Notes: generated by a model not told the origin, from the sequence alone. A stretch of 64,000 nt of DNA from Ceraceosorus guamensis (GCF_003144195.1 NW_020290044.1:79896-143895), one strand, 5' to 3'. Shown: positions 35,191-49,500, counted from the first letter of the stretch. Translations and numbers: made by a program.

Positions 35191-38100
35191 CTACAACTGA
35201 TTGAGCATCGCGAGCAAAATGCCAGGTGCCAAAGGAGCCTCTGCACGAGAGGTGATTTGAGAAATGGCGCCATGGTCGTGCTGATTGGGGCCCGTGGTCA
35301 AGTGCGGCGGAGCAACTCTGGCAAAGCTAGCGAGCCCATCAGACCAATCCGAATGCGATCTAGTCAGATTTACATCCAGACTTGGTCGCGCAGCGTGTGC
35401 CAACGGATGCGCAACTTTCGTGCTCGTCAACGCACCCCGCGAAGATGCGTTGCGCGGGCGAATCGGCGAGCAATCATCATCAAAGACGTCATCCAAGTCG
35501 TGGGAAGTAGTGGTTGGGCTGATTTGCGAAGAAGATCGGAAATCGAGAGCAGCTGCTGGAGCAGAGCGGCAGTGCTGATGAGCAGCTTGCAGAGCAGCTG
35601 TGGGGCGCTGCATACGCCCAGCTTCGGGTCGTGAGTCTATGCCTAATTTTGTCGTGAACCAGCCGTCCGAAGAAGCCGATGGCCCGTCCCGATGCGTCCT
35701 GTCGTCTGAGATATCGTCGGCTGGATGTGTTACGTCCATCATCCCAGGCTCCTCCACTGGCGCCTCGTGCAGTTCACCGAGGGCACCAAGACAATCCTCG
35801 ATCGCAACCAGGAAGCGTCTCGAAGATTCAAGGGTACTTGAACCACCCGAAGGCGACAGCAGAACTTGGTCCTGGCCTGCAGGACTGCCAGCCGACATCC
35901 GTCCGCGCGACATACGACGAGCTCCAAGAAAGGGCAGCACGTTGAGCTTCTGTTCTTCCCTGGCGCGTATCCGCCGCAGGTACGCCACCCACAACGTGTG
36001 GGGCACCGCTACTTCATAGCCGCATTTTGACAGATAGACGCTCTCCATGCGGTTCAACTCAGCGAGCGGGATCCCAGTAACATCGCACCAGGTCTTGTTC
36101 AGGAAGGTGTTGTCCTCGATGACTTCTGTAGTGGGAGCCGAAACGTGGTCAGCGGCCGCAGATACACGTGCTTGCATTTTCACTCACTGTTGGACAACAT
36201 CAACCCCAAGGTGAACAGCTTGAAGGGCGCAGCGGAAGGTGGGTTGGCAAAAATTTCGCGACCTTCATCGCACAGCAAAGCGTCGCTCGTCCTGAACAGA
36301 TACGGGACGCGCACCGCGTAGAGGATGGCGAGCAGGAAAGCGGTTGGACTGAGGAGCGTCTGCGCCAAGACTTGCTGGCAGAAGCGTCGAAATGCTGGAC
36401 TCACGTCAGCGCCAGGCATAGCTCCGGCATGCCCGGCGTGACGAGAGCTGTATGTGCTGGAGCTGCGACGAGTGCGCGTGGCTGTCATGGGCACAGCAGT
36501 GGGTGAGCCCTCCCTAGTCCCGGTCCTGGTGGATACATTGGCGACAATGACCGAGGAAAGCTTATCGTCGTTGACACTCCACCTCCAATACGGGGAAACC
36601 AACCCTAGAACCGCAAGGATTGCTTGCTTCGATCTATCTCCTTGTTGCCGCATGGAAGGCGTAGCAGTCGAGCCTGTCTTCGTATTTGTGGCGCCGGCAT
36701 TCAGCGATTCTTCGGAGGGTGGTGGAGCAGCTCTTTCATCTGCCCCAACAGACATGTCCATTCGACTTTTGGGCGAAGATCGAATGCCAAGGTCGGACTC
36801 GTCGATGGACGGCGGCGTGCCTGGCTCGCTGGTGCTGGAATTGCTTCCTGTCGAGCTGTCACCACTCTCGCGGTGATGAACGCCAGGCTTCTGATTTGCA
36901 GCAAGTGCAGCACTAGCAGCACCAGCGCCTTCCACAGCCAAACGATGGAGCAAGCTGACTGGCGCTGTATTGAGCTCCCCTGCTAGTCCAGTGTTCCAAC
37001 TGCGGTGTTGAGGCGATTTGCTTAACTCATGCGTCGCGACGGCCTTTAGCGCTGGCCCGCTGGTAGCCTCCGCTTTGGTCCAAGATGCGAAGGATGAAAA
37101 ATTTGGCGACATCTGCGGCGTTGCAAGCAGAGGACTGCTCTGCGCGGAGCTTGTTGCGCGCCCTCGCTGTTGCGGCGACTCATATTGGACAGAGATCAAT
37201 GCAGGATCGAAGAGTGCTGCACTCGCTCCCCAAATGATCTCGGCGCCCATGGCAGACAGTGGGCAAGCTGACTTATCCAGCGTGGCGGGAGAGGGCGGAG
37301 CGGGGCCTTCTGCGGGCGGAGCAATTCGCTCCTGTTCGGCTGAAGGAGGTGGCGCAGGCACGTTCATGACTTGCTGGTCACTACCTCGCCTTGGGTCTGT
37401 GGGAGCCGCGGCGTTCCAGTCATGGGGCCTGGGGGGAAAGTGAGCTTGACTCGTATGCTCAGGCTGCACCTGCCAATTTGGCGGAGCAGGTCGATTCCAT
37501 GTGGATGGGCCCATGGCGCTGAGCTGCTCCATGGGCATTGTACCTTGATGCGACGATGGCTGAGGCTGGCAGGCTGTGCCGAACCCATCAGCGTCAGGGT
37601 GCGCATATGAATGCGGTCCTGGAATCTGCGCATCTGCTGATGGCCATTGCGATTGGTAAGCTGGAGCATGTTGTGACACAGAATATGTCGAGGTAGTGTG
37701 GCCCATAGCCGCAGGTTGCAGGGCTGTATGAGATTGGGCGTGTCCCGCAGGATACGCATTGCCATCCGCCGAGTAGTGATAAGGCAGATGCTGAGGCTGC
37801 GTCAGGCTATTAAGGTGGACGTCAACGGATGGATGATGAGCGCTCTGTGGTGCGATCCGAGATTGTGTCGGATAGGGCTGGTGACCCGAGGGTATCTGGT
37901 GTTGGTATTGTGAGAGCACATGAGAGTAAGCGGGATTGGCTATGTTGTGGGGCGCTTGCGACCAGGCCTCAGAAAGCGGGAGATGGGACGACTGCTGCTG
38001 GGGCAGCTGGGCGTCAGCATCCTGTTGCAGCTTTCGCAGCTGTTCGTGAAGTAGAGATTGATGCTGGTACTGAGCGCCTTGATTCTGGTAGTACCCTGCC

Positions 38101-38570
38101 GTACTGGGATGGGTCGTTGGGTGCATTTGATTCCACGAATCGGCAGCCCACGGCGTCCGACGCTGTTGGGGCAAGTATGCACTGTTCGAAGGATGATTCT
38201 GCCAGGCAGCGCCCCACATGTTGCGCGCACCTCCTCGTGGAGCAGCTGCGGTCAGCCTCGGTGCTTGAGGAGGGGGCCAGTAGCCAGTCTGGTTGCCAAA
38301 AGAATCCATCAGGACCACACCACCATCTTGCATTTGTGCTGCTGGTTGTCCGGACATGGTGACTCCACTATGAGCGACAGTCTGAGCGGGATCGCTGAGC
38401 TGGTGCTGGCTGCTACCCCATCCACCTTGTCCAGCGATCGACGCATGCTGGACCTGATACTCGGGATGCTGGCTGTATGCATGCTGACCAGGCGCGGGTT
38501 GCCCTGGCGTGTTGCCATTAGGATTGCCCAATGCGTTTAGGTCGTGGTGACCTGCGCGAGTGTAAGCCAT
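35191..38570 (-). CDS. PHO80/PCL-type cyclin-domain protein with long Gln/His/Pro-rich N-terminus
   Basis: Exons 38570-36188 and 36125-35191 (intron 62 nt), total 3318 nt, 1105 residues. The first ~400 residues are low complexity, rich in Gln, His, Pro and Ser. A Ser/Thr-rich regulatory-looking middle follows. The cyclin box of the Pho80 type is at about 715-850: FRRFCQQVLAQTLLSPTAF, LLAILYAVRVPYLF, KLFTLGLMLSNKVIEDNTF, NKTWCDVTGIPLAELNRME and LSKCGYEVAVPHTLWVAYL. The intron falls inside MLSN^KVIEDN, a usual conserved core. Such cyclins partner a Pho85/CDK5-like kinase in nutrient, glycogen or cell-cycle control. The exact subgroup (Pcl, Clg1, Pho80) cannot be fixed by eye. The ~250-residue tail after the cyclin box is of unknown role. 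Confidence 0.87.
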
Positions 38571-40406
38571 GATGAGACGTGGATGCTGGGACCAGAGCGC
38601 AGACTAGCAAGCCCGGCGACAAAGGTTCCGAGAATGCTAGAGAAGCTTCGCGCCTGCTGGGCAAGCAGGCGTGCTGCCGAGATCAGAGAGCTGCCAATGA
38701 AGGCGTCCCTGATTCGAGCTCCTCAAGTCTTGACCTGCAATTCTGGCTCTCGTGGCGCGATAAGCCTGAGCGCAGCAAGCTCGTGGCTTGAAGCCTCAGT
38801 GACCTCCTCAAGTCAGATCTCCCGAGTGAATGACGCGTAATGCCTGGCGTAGCGGAGAGTGCCTTCTCACGCAAGCCAACAAGTCGACGTCAAGAACCAG
38901 GAGCGCACTTGAAGAGGAGCCAATGAGCCCCAATGAGGTGATCGAGGGCCCTCGCGAGTTAGCTGCTCATGTGAAAAGCAAGCAGCTACACTCAGCGATA
39001 TGGCCTTGGATTGGATGACGGGCATGGGCGTGAGCGTCAGAAAGCAATCCGCTTCGCTTCGCCTCGGCTCGCCTCTTCTACACGCGCAGCGATCGATCGA
39101 GGGCATAATTTGCAGGTTTCACCAGCAGCAGTCAGTCACTGCATATGCACCGTGACTGCGCCGTGCAAAAAGTCGAAGCGATGCAGCGCCACGCGGCTTT
39201 GCGCAGCCGCCTATACACGCGTACTCTCTGCTGCTGATGACTGTACTGGCTAGCTGCTGCATGCTATGTGACCGCGTGCAGCAGGGTCATGTCATGCAGC
39301 AGTGCCTGACTGCCGGCTTTAACGCGCAGTCCCCTCAAATTTACTTTTCTCGAAGCTTTGTGTGAAATTTGAATCGAGGGCTCGCTCATCAGGAGTGGTG
39401 CAGTGTGTAGAGTAGACGCAACACGGTACTCATATCATGATCAGGAGTCAAACACCGGCACGGCACTCTGCTCGATACAGCTATGGTGTGTACCTATATC
39501 GAGTAATCACGAACACTGCGACTGTTGTGTAGCGGCCCAGCTAGGCTGCTGCGCGATATGAGCGCCTCATCTAATTTGGAGAAGAGTCATCGGTGTCAGA
39601 ATGACGCGGTTGCGCACCACCGCCCCTAGAGCTGCTGCCGTGCCGATGCAGAGCCATGTCGTGAGTGGAGCCCCTGTGTCGAACAGCCGCGCGGCATGGG
39701 CACGCGAGATTACGCGCGCGTCGATCGACATGCGCGTTCAAGGGAGTCACGAGTGAGTGCAAGTCTAAGTAGTCACGAGTTCGAGCAGAGGTATAAACAG
39801 ACACCGCAGGGGTGAACAGGTTGGTGGCCCATGCGCATGCTGCTCGTCCAAGCTGATCACTGCTCCTGATGCTCTGACATGGCGAGGATCGCGGCACATC
39901 TAACCGCGATCATTGGAGGGCTCTAGAAGGTGACACGACGGTGAGCATCGGCAAAGTCAAGACTGCCACATCAACTCCGGCCGTGCGAGACGGACGTTGA
40001 CACCAGTTGACACTCTGTATATGCTAGCCAACGAGGCGACGGACCGCGGTCGATGAGGCGTTCGAGTCAAGAACCCATCACCCAAATCCGTGTTGATGTA
40101 AGCGCAAGCGCTGAAGTTTACTACCAAATGGCACGACATGTGACCACCAAGTCGTGCGCTTATACATTCCTGCGATAACGCAGCCGTCAGGTGAAGCACG
40201 ATGCGAAATGATAGAGCTTGCTATTGCGGCAGGGAATGCTAGGTCATAGCTTGCAGCCAGTGGAAAATGAACTTGCTCGCCGACTGCACTACGGCGCCCT
40301 TTTGATCTGTCGCAAAATTGACATGACGATGTCCCTCCTTCGTGCTTGACTATGCAAAGCTTCGCACAAACTCGTTCGGTGTTGCATAGTCGACCTTCAT
40401 GAATGT
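38571..40406. other. 1.8-kb intergenic region
   Basis: Upstream of the cyclin gene and downstream of the KH gene. It contains TAATCACGAA at 39504-39513 and two AGTCACGAGT words near 39746 and 39771. No gene was recognised on either strand. Confidence 0.5.
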
Positions 40407-41972
40407 TCATGCCGTGGTGGTCTCGTCCTTTTTGTTGGCAGCGTTAGCCGCATCGATATCCTCCTCCGGTACAGTCTGCGTCCTTCGCTCCTTTTCGCTC
40501 TCAAGTTGCTGCGAGGTAACGAACATCAGCCCAATTCGTCCATCGGGACGGAGTGCACTCAAGCTCTATCACTCACATTGTAGAGCAGGAACAGTGCCTT
40601 TTCGTTTGCCTCTGGAGTGCCTTGGATGGTGAACATACGCTCGCCTGTGTCGTCGTGGGGCACCTTGGCGATCGAGATTCGAGAGCCACTCAAGCGACGG
40701 ATCTCGGTGATCTTGGAGCCGCCTTTGCCAATGATGCATCCGACCATGTCAGAAGGTATGCTTATGTTCTGTGTTCGCATGTTGGCGGGGTCCACGGTCA
40801 CCGCGGGTGCCAAAGAGATTGGCGCTCCCGTAAGCAGGCCTCCCCCAGGCGTGACTGCGGCACCACCGGCAGCCGCGATGGCAGCAGCGTCTAAAGCTAC
40901 TGGCGCAGCCTTTCGACTATCGCCATTTGCTCCCTGCGAAGTGCGTCTACCGCCAGTCGGAGCTCCGAATGCTGAGATGTGCGAGCCTCCGGCGCCAAGA
41001 GTCATAGACGACATGGCCCCGGCGAGGTACGCTCCGCTGGTTCTACGGCCACCAGTCTGAGGTTGCAGACCACCTGCACCTCCCGCAGCAAGCACACCTG
41101 CGCCGTCTGCCTGTCCCGGATGGTACAAAACAGTACCTTGGCCCCGCTCCCAGTCTTCCAGAAGGCACTGGCTGATTTCTTGAATCGCGACACGAATGGC
41201 CTCTGTCGTTCCCTGCACTTCCACAATGCGCTCAGTGGACTGAGGTAGCATCTCTTTGGAGGCGACCATTCTGGCTCCCGAGATATCTTGTATGTGCTTG
41301 ATCTTGAGACCTTGACGACCAATCACCGTACCCATCAGATTATGTGAGATCAGCAGCCGGATGGAAGTAAGCGTACCCGTGGTAGGCGTCGTGCTCTCTC
41401 CGGGTGCAGCGGCCGCCGTGACAGGATTATCAAGAATCGTCTTGGCAATGAACGCATATGCCTGTGAAGAGCGGAAGGGGCGGGAATTTGCGGTCAGGCC
41501 CTTGTCTTTACCAAGCCCTCAAGCGCGGCTGGGCGGCCGTCCAAGTGCAAGTCCCTAGCGCGTAAATGCTCGATCTTTCCCAAGAAGCAGACGTCATACT
41601 CGCCTTTGCAACGCCGTCCACTGTGCCAGTCACAGACAAGACACGATCGTGGACTCCCTGGACGACTTTTGAAACTCCCGCCTTGACACCCGTTTGTTCC
41701 CGCAGATCCGCAACGTTTTGACCGCCTTTGCCGATGATGACACCAGCTTCTTTTGTGCTGACCAGAGCGCGCACAGTGAGTGGAGCGTTTGGATCGGGAG
41801 GAGCAGCTGCTCCACCCGAGGCCTTGCTGGGCGAAGAGGCTGCTTCGGCACCGGGTGCGGCGTCGCCGCCATTCCCGTTGGTGCTGACTGCGTTCGCATT
41901 GGCCTCGCTAGCGCTAACAGCTGCTGCGGCGTCGGGCTGTGGTGAAGAGGTATGGTGTTCTGTTGCGGCCAT
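40407..41972 (-). CDS. Triple KH-domain RNA-binding protein (PCBP/Pbp2/Rnc1 type)
   Basis: Exons 41972-41604, 41461-40577, 40508-40407; total 1356 nt, 451 residues. There is an Ala-rich N-terminus. KH1 is at about 66-138 (TVRALVSTKEAGVIIGKGG), KH2 at about 155-230 (SIRLLISHNLMGTVIGRQG) and KH3 at about 350-425 (NISIPSDMVGCIIGKGG). Each carries an intact GxxG loop (GKGG, GRQG, GKGG). A Gly/Ala-rich linker separates KH2 and KH3, and a charged tail ends EDIDAANAANKKDE. KH triplets of this type bind C/U-rich RNA and act in mRNA stability or localisation; the specific target is unknown. Intron 1 begins AAG|GCGAGT and ends CACAG. A GC donor is required, because no GT donor nearby keeps KH1 (VDGVAK^AYAFIAKTI) in frame. 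It is divergent from the TOG gene. Confidence 0.92.
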
Positions 41973-43574
41973 GTTGAGATGATTGCTTCTCTAACTTGGA
42001 TTCGAGATCGGAGTTGAGGCAGAGTCACGGTGAGCGAATCACTCGGGACCGAGCGTCGAGCAGCGAAAGCGCTTGGACGACGGGGCACTGCTTTGCCAAT
42101 GATGGCTAGCCGGGCGGAAAGGCAGCAAGACAAATCAATGATGGGCGGATTGAGGACGGCTTTGAGAAGATCGCAAGGTTGACTGATGAGGGAGAAAGTC
42201 GTGCTGAGCCCTTCTTTCAAACCCTTTCATGCGTGGATGCAGGGCAAGTGTCCTAAACAAGATGTTGTAGTCAAATGCACCCGCCAAATACAGATATGCC
42301 TGAGGATGACTGGAGCTGGTAGGAGCTATAGGTGTGGTTACCGAGCGTACACGATCACCTTTGCGACGAGGACGCTCCCGACTGGTACTCCGGGTGACGG
42401 ATGAAGCTGTCGCCCTTTGGTATGCGATCCTTCTGGCTGCTTGCATGTGCTGCTGCGAGAAGACTTTCTGCTCGGCGTCGCGGTTGCCCGCGTACTGCGT
42501 TGCATGAACTCAAAATTTTGGTTGGACATGGGCACGGGCACTCAAAACGCATACAAGACGTGGACCGCACCATTCAGACGTTGAGCGAGAGGCGCCCTTC
42601 AATTTGAAGCCATCTTGCATGAGGGGGGCGGAGCTGCGCCGTCTCGCGTGTCACATGCGTCGTTGGCGCGTGTAATCAAAATCAAGAATTGATTCAAACT
42701 GTTCTCGTTTGCGTGCGCGCCCAGCCCTCACACCCGCGTGAGTGATGTCGGATACAGGCTATCAAGGATGAGTCGCTGAAGCAAGAATCAAGTATCGCAT
42801 CGAATCGCGAGTTTCAGTTGAGGATCATCGATTCAGATTCAAGATTTGAAGCAGCAGCGACTGCCGACGTCGTTTGAGCCCACATCATTATCGACTCGTG
42901 GCTGTGACTGTCCATGAACGTAAAGCCGCTATAGAGCTGCAAGCTGCGTCAAGACGCAATTCCAGTTCAGGGCTGCAAAAATCAATCAACTTTCCGAAGG
43001 AGTGTCGAGAATTGTCGAGGATTGTCGATAGTCTTGAGTAACGAGTCAAGTCACAAGTTGCATTTTGAATCTGAATCATATAAGTCGAAGATCTTGGATC
43101 AAAGTCAGAATCACTCTTCTCGAGCGCGCGTGAGGTCACGTGACGTCGCGTCTGGATTCGGCGCGCCTGACTCGCAGGGGTGTTGATGATCAAGACGCGC
43201 GCATATAAAGCGCGCGGTCGATGGGATAGTCTGGAGTCAAAAGTCGATAGACGATGAACCAACGCAAGAGAGTTCTCTCGCGGGCGGTGGACAGTCGACT
43301 TCCAACTACCTCCCCTCGTCTCCCCTCCCTCTTTCGAGTCACAGTTCCGTTCAGATCATCGCACACACACCACCAGCGGTGTGGCAACGCTGACATCAAC
43401 AACTCACCTATCGGAATCGGCATGCAACTTTGACTCTGGCTACGACTTCGACTCCGCACTCAAGGCAACGCACAGTGCATGCTTCCAGAGAGGATCAGGA
43501 CCGCACACGACTCCTTACAAGGGCGAAGCACCATCCGCGCATGATCCCGGCGTCAAAATAAATCAATTCTTACG
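41973..43574. other. 1.6-kb divergent promoter region, KH gene / TOG gene
   Basis: The region is rich in GAATC/GATTC words around 42660-43100 and in CT-rich sequence just before the TOG gene start (43290-43380). The word GCGCATATAAAGCGCG near 43199 is a TATA-like element about 370 bp upstream of the TOG ATG. No gene was recognised. Confidence 0.45.
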
Positions 43575-46500
43575 ATGGACGACTTCAATGTTGGTGGAAG
43601 CGGTGGTATGGGTGGAATGAGCGGTGCCCCACCGCCTGAGGAGGATTTCTCGAAAATGCCAATCGAAGAGCGGCTGAAAAGCAAGGTAAGCGTCTGCAAG
43701 TCCAGAAAGGCCTTTGGCTGATCTCAATGAGGCCTTGCAAGCTTTTCGAATGCATGTATGCTAATCGTGTCTCATCCTTTACAGTTGTGGAAAGCTCGCG
43801 TGTCGGCGTACGAAGACTTGAATCGGCAATTCTCTCGTTCGGCATCGGAAAAGGATGCAGTGTTTCGGCCTTACACAAGGAATCCTGACATCGTCAAAGC
43901 AATGGCCACAGACTCCAACGCAGTCGCGCAAGAAAAGGGTACAGAGGCTATCAGAGCATTCGTTGAATTTGGCGGCAAAGAGGCTGGATCGTGAGTGTGC
44001 GCTGCGGCCTCGGAATGCTGTGGAGCGCGATGCGCTGCTTTGATTTGCACAATTCGCATTTAGACAATCACATTAATGCTGTATTCTGTTCCCAGCACTC
44101 GTGAATCCGTCTTGCCATCATTGGTAGAAAAATGTCTGGGCTCGATGAGGGCGGGCACAAAGAAGGCTGCTCTGGAAGCAACTTTGTTCTACGTCGAGAA
44201 TGAGGACGTCACTGGCTCCGAGGGCGTCGTTGTGAGTCCTTCTCTTGTCTGCGGCAGCGCTTCATCAGCTCATGGGCTACGCGCGCTACACCGGATAGGC
44301 CGACCTCATCAAAGGCACAGAAGCGAAGCAGCCAAAGGTGGTTCTTGCTGCAGTGACGGCTTTGAAAGAGTCAATTCGGTGCGTCGCTCCACAATCCTTT
44401 GCATGCGCGAGTCAAGATTTTGAATTTGCTTTCGTTCACTTGATCCAGGCTATTCGGACCAAAGCAAGTTCGGCCAAAGCCCATCTTGACGAAGCTGAAG
44501 GATCTGTTCGCGCACTCGGACAAAGGCGTACGTTCAGAGGCCGGCCTGCTAGCCGTCGAGCTGCACCGATGGATTGGCGCGGCTCTGACTCCGACGCTTA
44601 ATGAGTTGAAAGAAATACAAGCAAAAGAGCTTAAAGCACAATTTGAGGCCGCAGGCGGCTCATACACGACGCCGGAGCGGCATCTTCTCTCGAATAAAGC
44701 AGCGGCGGCAGCAGCGGCAGAGGCAGCGAATGGTGGGAACGGTGACGGCGAAGGAGCAGATGGTGGTGACGAGGCCCCAGAAGCGGAACCAGTCGATCCT
44801 CTTGAGTTTGCTGAGCCGCAAGATCCCCTCAAGCATTCAGACTTCCCCAGCAATTTTGACGAATTACTGGCGTCCAAGAAGTGGCAAGAGCGCAAGGAAG
44901 CAGTCGATGGTCTCCTCAAGGCACTTCAAAGCATCCCCAAAGTGCTCGCGACACCCTCTTTAGATGGCCCAATTGACGCGCTGATCGAAAAGGTCAAAAA
45001 AGACGTCAACATCAACGTGGCGCTTGGCTCTTGCCAGGCTCTGACCCTGCTTGCCAAGGGAATGCGAGAGAACTTTGCCAAGTACAAAGACAGAGCCCTG
45101 CCAGCCTTGCTCGAGAAGCTCAAAGAGAAGAAGGAGAGCAGCGTCAAGATCATCACCGAGACGCTGGATGCGTTGTTCCTGACCGTGAGTAGACCACGGC
45201 TTGTGCTAGGTCTGATCTCGCTTTGACCGCGTCCGTCTTATCGGTATCTCAGGTCTCGTTAAGCGATATTCTGGAAGACACCTTGGCAGCCTCAAAGCAC
45301 AAGAATCCCGCTATCAAGACTGAGGCCATCAGATTCTTGGCGCGTTGCCTGGCTGAGACGCGCTCAATGCCTGCCAAAGGCGATCTCAAACCTATAGCAG
45401 AAGCTCTTATGGGCGCGATGGATGACAGTTCGCCGGATGTACGAGACGCTGGCGCGCAAGGCCTCGGAACTCTAATGAAGCTCATCGGAGAGCGGCCGAT
45501 GAATCAATTCATTGATGCTCTGGATGATATCAAGAAGGGCAAAGTGCAAGATCAATTCAAGGTCGCGACCGTCAAGGTCAAGACCTCCAAGCCGGCTGCA
45601 GCAGCCCCTGCTAGGTCGGCCCCAGCGACATCTGCATCTGCGCCACCGAAGCCACGCTTAGCGCCTCCAAAGGTAAGACAAGGTTACGGCGTGTTTCCCA
45701 AATATGTCGCCCTGACCAACCAATCGGTTCTGCAGAAACCTGCTCCTGCGAACAAGGAGAACATGCCTCCTGCAGGAAGCGAGGCTTCGGCTCCAAGCTC
45801 TTCGCGAGGACCGACTGCTCCAGTCGCCAAGCCTCCGGCTCGTCTGATGGTAAGCGCGACGATTTGCGCAGCATGGCTGAGTATACTCTGACGCTTTGTG
45901 TGGACTTCTCAGGCAAAGAAGCCCGCTGCTGCGGCCGTGCCCCTCAAAGCAGCTCCAAAAGCAGCTTCGGGCAAGGCAGCCTCGAAAGGCGCAGCTGCGT
46001 CCGCGACTGAGCCAGTCAAATTCCGCATACATCCTGACGACGCCGACACTCGCGCCGCCGACCTGATTCCGGAAGCAATACGTGGTATGCTGGCCAGCTC
46101 AAATTGGAAAGAGAGACTGCAAGGCATGGAAGACTTCAATACTTGGCTGGGTGTGGAGGCTGCCGAAGTCGAGTGCGAGGTGATTGTCCGAGCATTAGGC
46201 AAGAAGCCAGGATGGAAAGAGAGCAACTTTCAAGTCAACGCAGAAGTGTTCAAAGCGCTACGCACGCTAGCTAATGAGGCGACGTCCTTTGGGCGATCGA
46301 CAATAGCCCTTTCCGTTCAGCCCTTGTGCGATAAGCTGGGCGACATCAAGCTGAAAGCGCCGGCCGGAGAGACCTTGGCTTTGTTCGCAGAAAAGACGAG
46401 CTTCGGCTTTGTCCTCGCTCAAGCCATGGGCCCACTCTCGAACCTTAAAGCTCCGAAAGCAATTGCCGATTCGCTCCTCTGGATTGATCAGGCTTTGTTG

Positions 46501-49500
46501 GATTTTGGGACTCAGGGGGTAGACATTCGAAGCTTGATTGACTTCCTTGTCACCTGTCTGAAGTCAGCCAACGCAGCTGTTCGAACGAACGCAACCCAGG
46601 TCACAGGCACTCTTGCTCGCTTTGTCGGTGCTGCACTCAACAACTTCTTGGGCGATCTGAGCCCACAGCTCCGCACCATCGTAGAGGGTGAAATTGGCAA
46701 GGCTGGAGGCAACCCTCCGCCCGCGCCTACACGCTTCTCGGGCGAGCTGCAGGTAAAGACACAAGCAGCAACCGCACACTCTGGAGCCGGTGAAGCGGTA
46801 GGAGCCGCTGCTGATGAAGATGATCAAGAAGACGCTCTTGAGGCTCTCGTCCCGAGGGTGGATATCGACAAGATCGTTCCGTCGGACGCCATCGCTCTAC
46901 TGAGCAGCGCGAACTGGAAAGAGCGCAAGGAGGGCCTTGACACCATCCAAGGAGTTGTGGCGGCGAACACGCGTCTCAAAGGCAACATGTCGGAGCTCAG
47001 CGGTCCGCTGAAATTGCGATACGCCGACAACAACATGGCCATCCGCTCGACCGCTTTGGATATCATTTCCAAGATTGCTGCAGCGATGGGCAAGCAATTC
47101 GAGCCAATCGCGCGAGCGTTTGCGGCCTCCGTCACACCGATCCTGGGTGACGCTAAGGCACCAATGAGAATAGCTGGCACTAGCGCTTTGCAAGCTATGG
47201 CCGAGGCCTCAGGCGTCGCGCCACTCATCTCCGGATTTGGCTCAGTGCTCGAAACCAAGGCAGCTAATCCTGCGTTGCGTCAGGAGCTCTTTACGTGGCT
47301 TGCTACCTGGTTCGAGGCTCACCCGCCAGAGAAGGGCTTGGACCTGCAACCACTTGCCCTGTCGGCGGTGCAAACGCTGGACGAAAAGCTTGCAGCTGTG
47401 CGCAAAGCGGCGCAAGCTGTTCTGCCGTATATCATCATGCGATGCGGCTATAAATTTGTCGTTGAACAAAGCAATTCTTTGAAGCCGGCGCAAAAGAATA
47501 GTGTGCTGCCTCTCATCGATGCTGCCAAGAGCGAAGCTGCAGCGAAGGCACCCAAAGCCGCTCCGCCTCCAGCAGCGCCTGCCGCAAAGCCGCCTAGCAA
47601 AGCGCCTCCTGCCCGATCATCTGGCGTCGCTGCGCTCGCAAGAGCTTCCACTTCCGCTTCACCTGCTGCTTCTCCTTCGAGCAAGCTGAACGGTGCAAGT
47701 GCGCCTGCCTCACGCCCTGCCAGCGCTTTGAGCCGCTCGTCGTCGGTCAAGCCGCCCACCGCTGTTGGACGTTCGCTGAAGGCGCCTAGCGCGTCACGGC
47801 CGCAGTCCGTCCTCAGCAGTGACGACGTCTTTACAGACCGCGCCCCATCGACGGCCATCAAGTCTAGGATCGGTGCTCCTTCCTCACGCAAGCCCACTGC
47901 CATGCAGGAGAAAGCAGTGGATAAATCGTTACCGTTCATCAGTGCTGACATCAAATACAAGGCTGCTCGAGAACGCAAAGAGGGGCGAGGTCAGCAATGG
48001 ATTGGCCCCGATGCTACACCAAGACCCGAGCTTTCCGAGGTACTTCGCTCCAATTGCGAGCAGCACCTAAGCGCAAGCCTCGTCGACTCAATGTTCTCGA
48101 AGGATCACAATGCCGAACGAGACTTCCTCTCCGCACTGACTCTGATATCAGACTTCACCTCAAGTCCTGAATTTGTCCAGGAAGAATACGGTCTATCGGA
48201 TGAAGAGACGGCCGCGCGTGTCATCGCCAACGCAGATCTCGTGTTCAAGTACGTAGCTCTGCGGCTCACCGACAACAATACCAGCATCTTCCTCAAGTGC
48301 CTGGATGTCTTGGACCATCTGGTCAACTCTCTGCGCGAGCAGCAGTACCACATGAGCGACTACGAGGCGAATTCAATCCTACCCTGCTTGGTCGGCAAGT
48401 TTGGCGACCCCAAAGTGGCCTTCCGAGACCGCATCAGGGACATCTTCCGCCGGCTTGCTTTCATCTTCCCTCCCAGCAAAATCTTGAGCCATTTTGTGGA
48501 GAATGGTCTGCCGTCCAAGAACGCCAAGGTACGAATGGAGTGTCTCTCGGAGCTTGGTTTCCTATTCTCGAAGCATGGCCTGCAGGTGTGCACTCCCGCG
48601 AAGACGCTTCCCATCATTGCCAAACAAATTTCAGACCGTGACGCGTCGGTCCGCAATGCTGCACTGCTAGCGCTAGGGGAAGCTTACCAAATCGTAGGAG
48701 AAGAGGTCTGGAAACACGTGGGATCGCTTCCTCCAAAGGAAAAGTCACTTCTCGAGGAGCGTCTTAAGCGCACAGCAGCGCCGCCGGCACGCCAACCTTC
48801 CTCCGCCTCGAATAGGCAAAGCATGCTGCCGGCCTCGGCCAAGCCTGCTGGTCCTCCTTCTCGGCTTGCACGCCCCTCCTCGACCAATTCCGCGGCTTCC
48901 GGAGTCAGCGGTATCGTGCCACCGGGCGCCGCGGCCAGTAGGATGCGAATGCCCAGCGGCATCGCTCGACCTGGAAGTCGTGCATTTGCTGCGCCCGCAT
49001 CTGCAGATGCGCCAAGCACATCCGCAAATCGTAATTCTGGCGCTCCAGCTACGTCTGCCTCCGGGACACACGATCTAGATGATGAAGAGGGCTCCGTGCA
49101 AGGAGACGTAGACGCATACACTGTCGAGCAAACAGTCAACGAGGTTCTCAGCAGCGACCCAGAGCGCAGTGTCGAGGCGCTCAAGTCGATCGAGCGTTTC
49201 ATGCATGAAGTGCAGCCGGCAATGCCAGAATATGCAGATAGATTTGGTGTTGTCATCACCAAGCAGCTGCATCGAGTATTCGCCTCGCCTTCCGATCCAG
49301 GCATCGACAGACTCAAGAAGCACCTACTCATTGCCGCGACCACTTTCTTCGACCTCGACCGAGGATGGAACAGCGACGCATCCTCCCAGGCCGAGGGCGA
49401 CGCTCCTGGGGGACGCCCGCTTGGCAACTTCGTGACACGAACCACATTCGTCTCTTTGCTCACTGAGCTGCTTCAAAGGCTCATAGAATGCTCACGAGAC

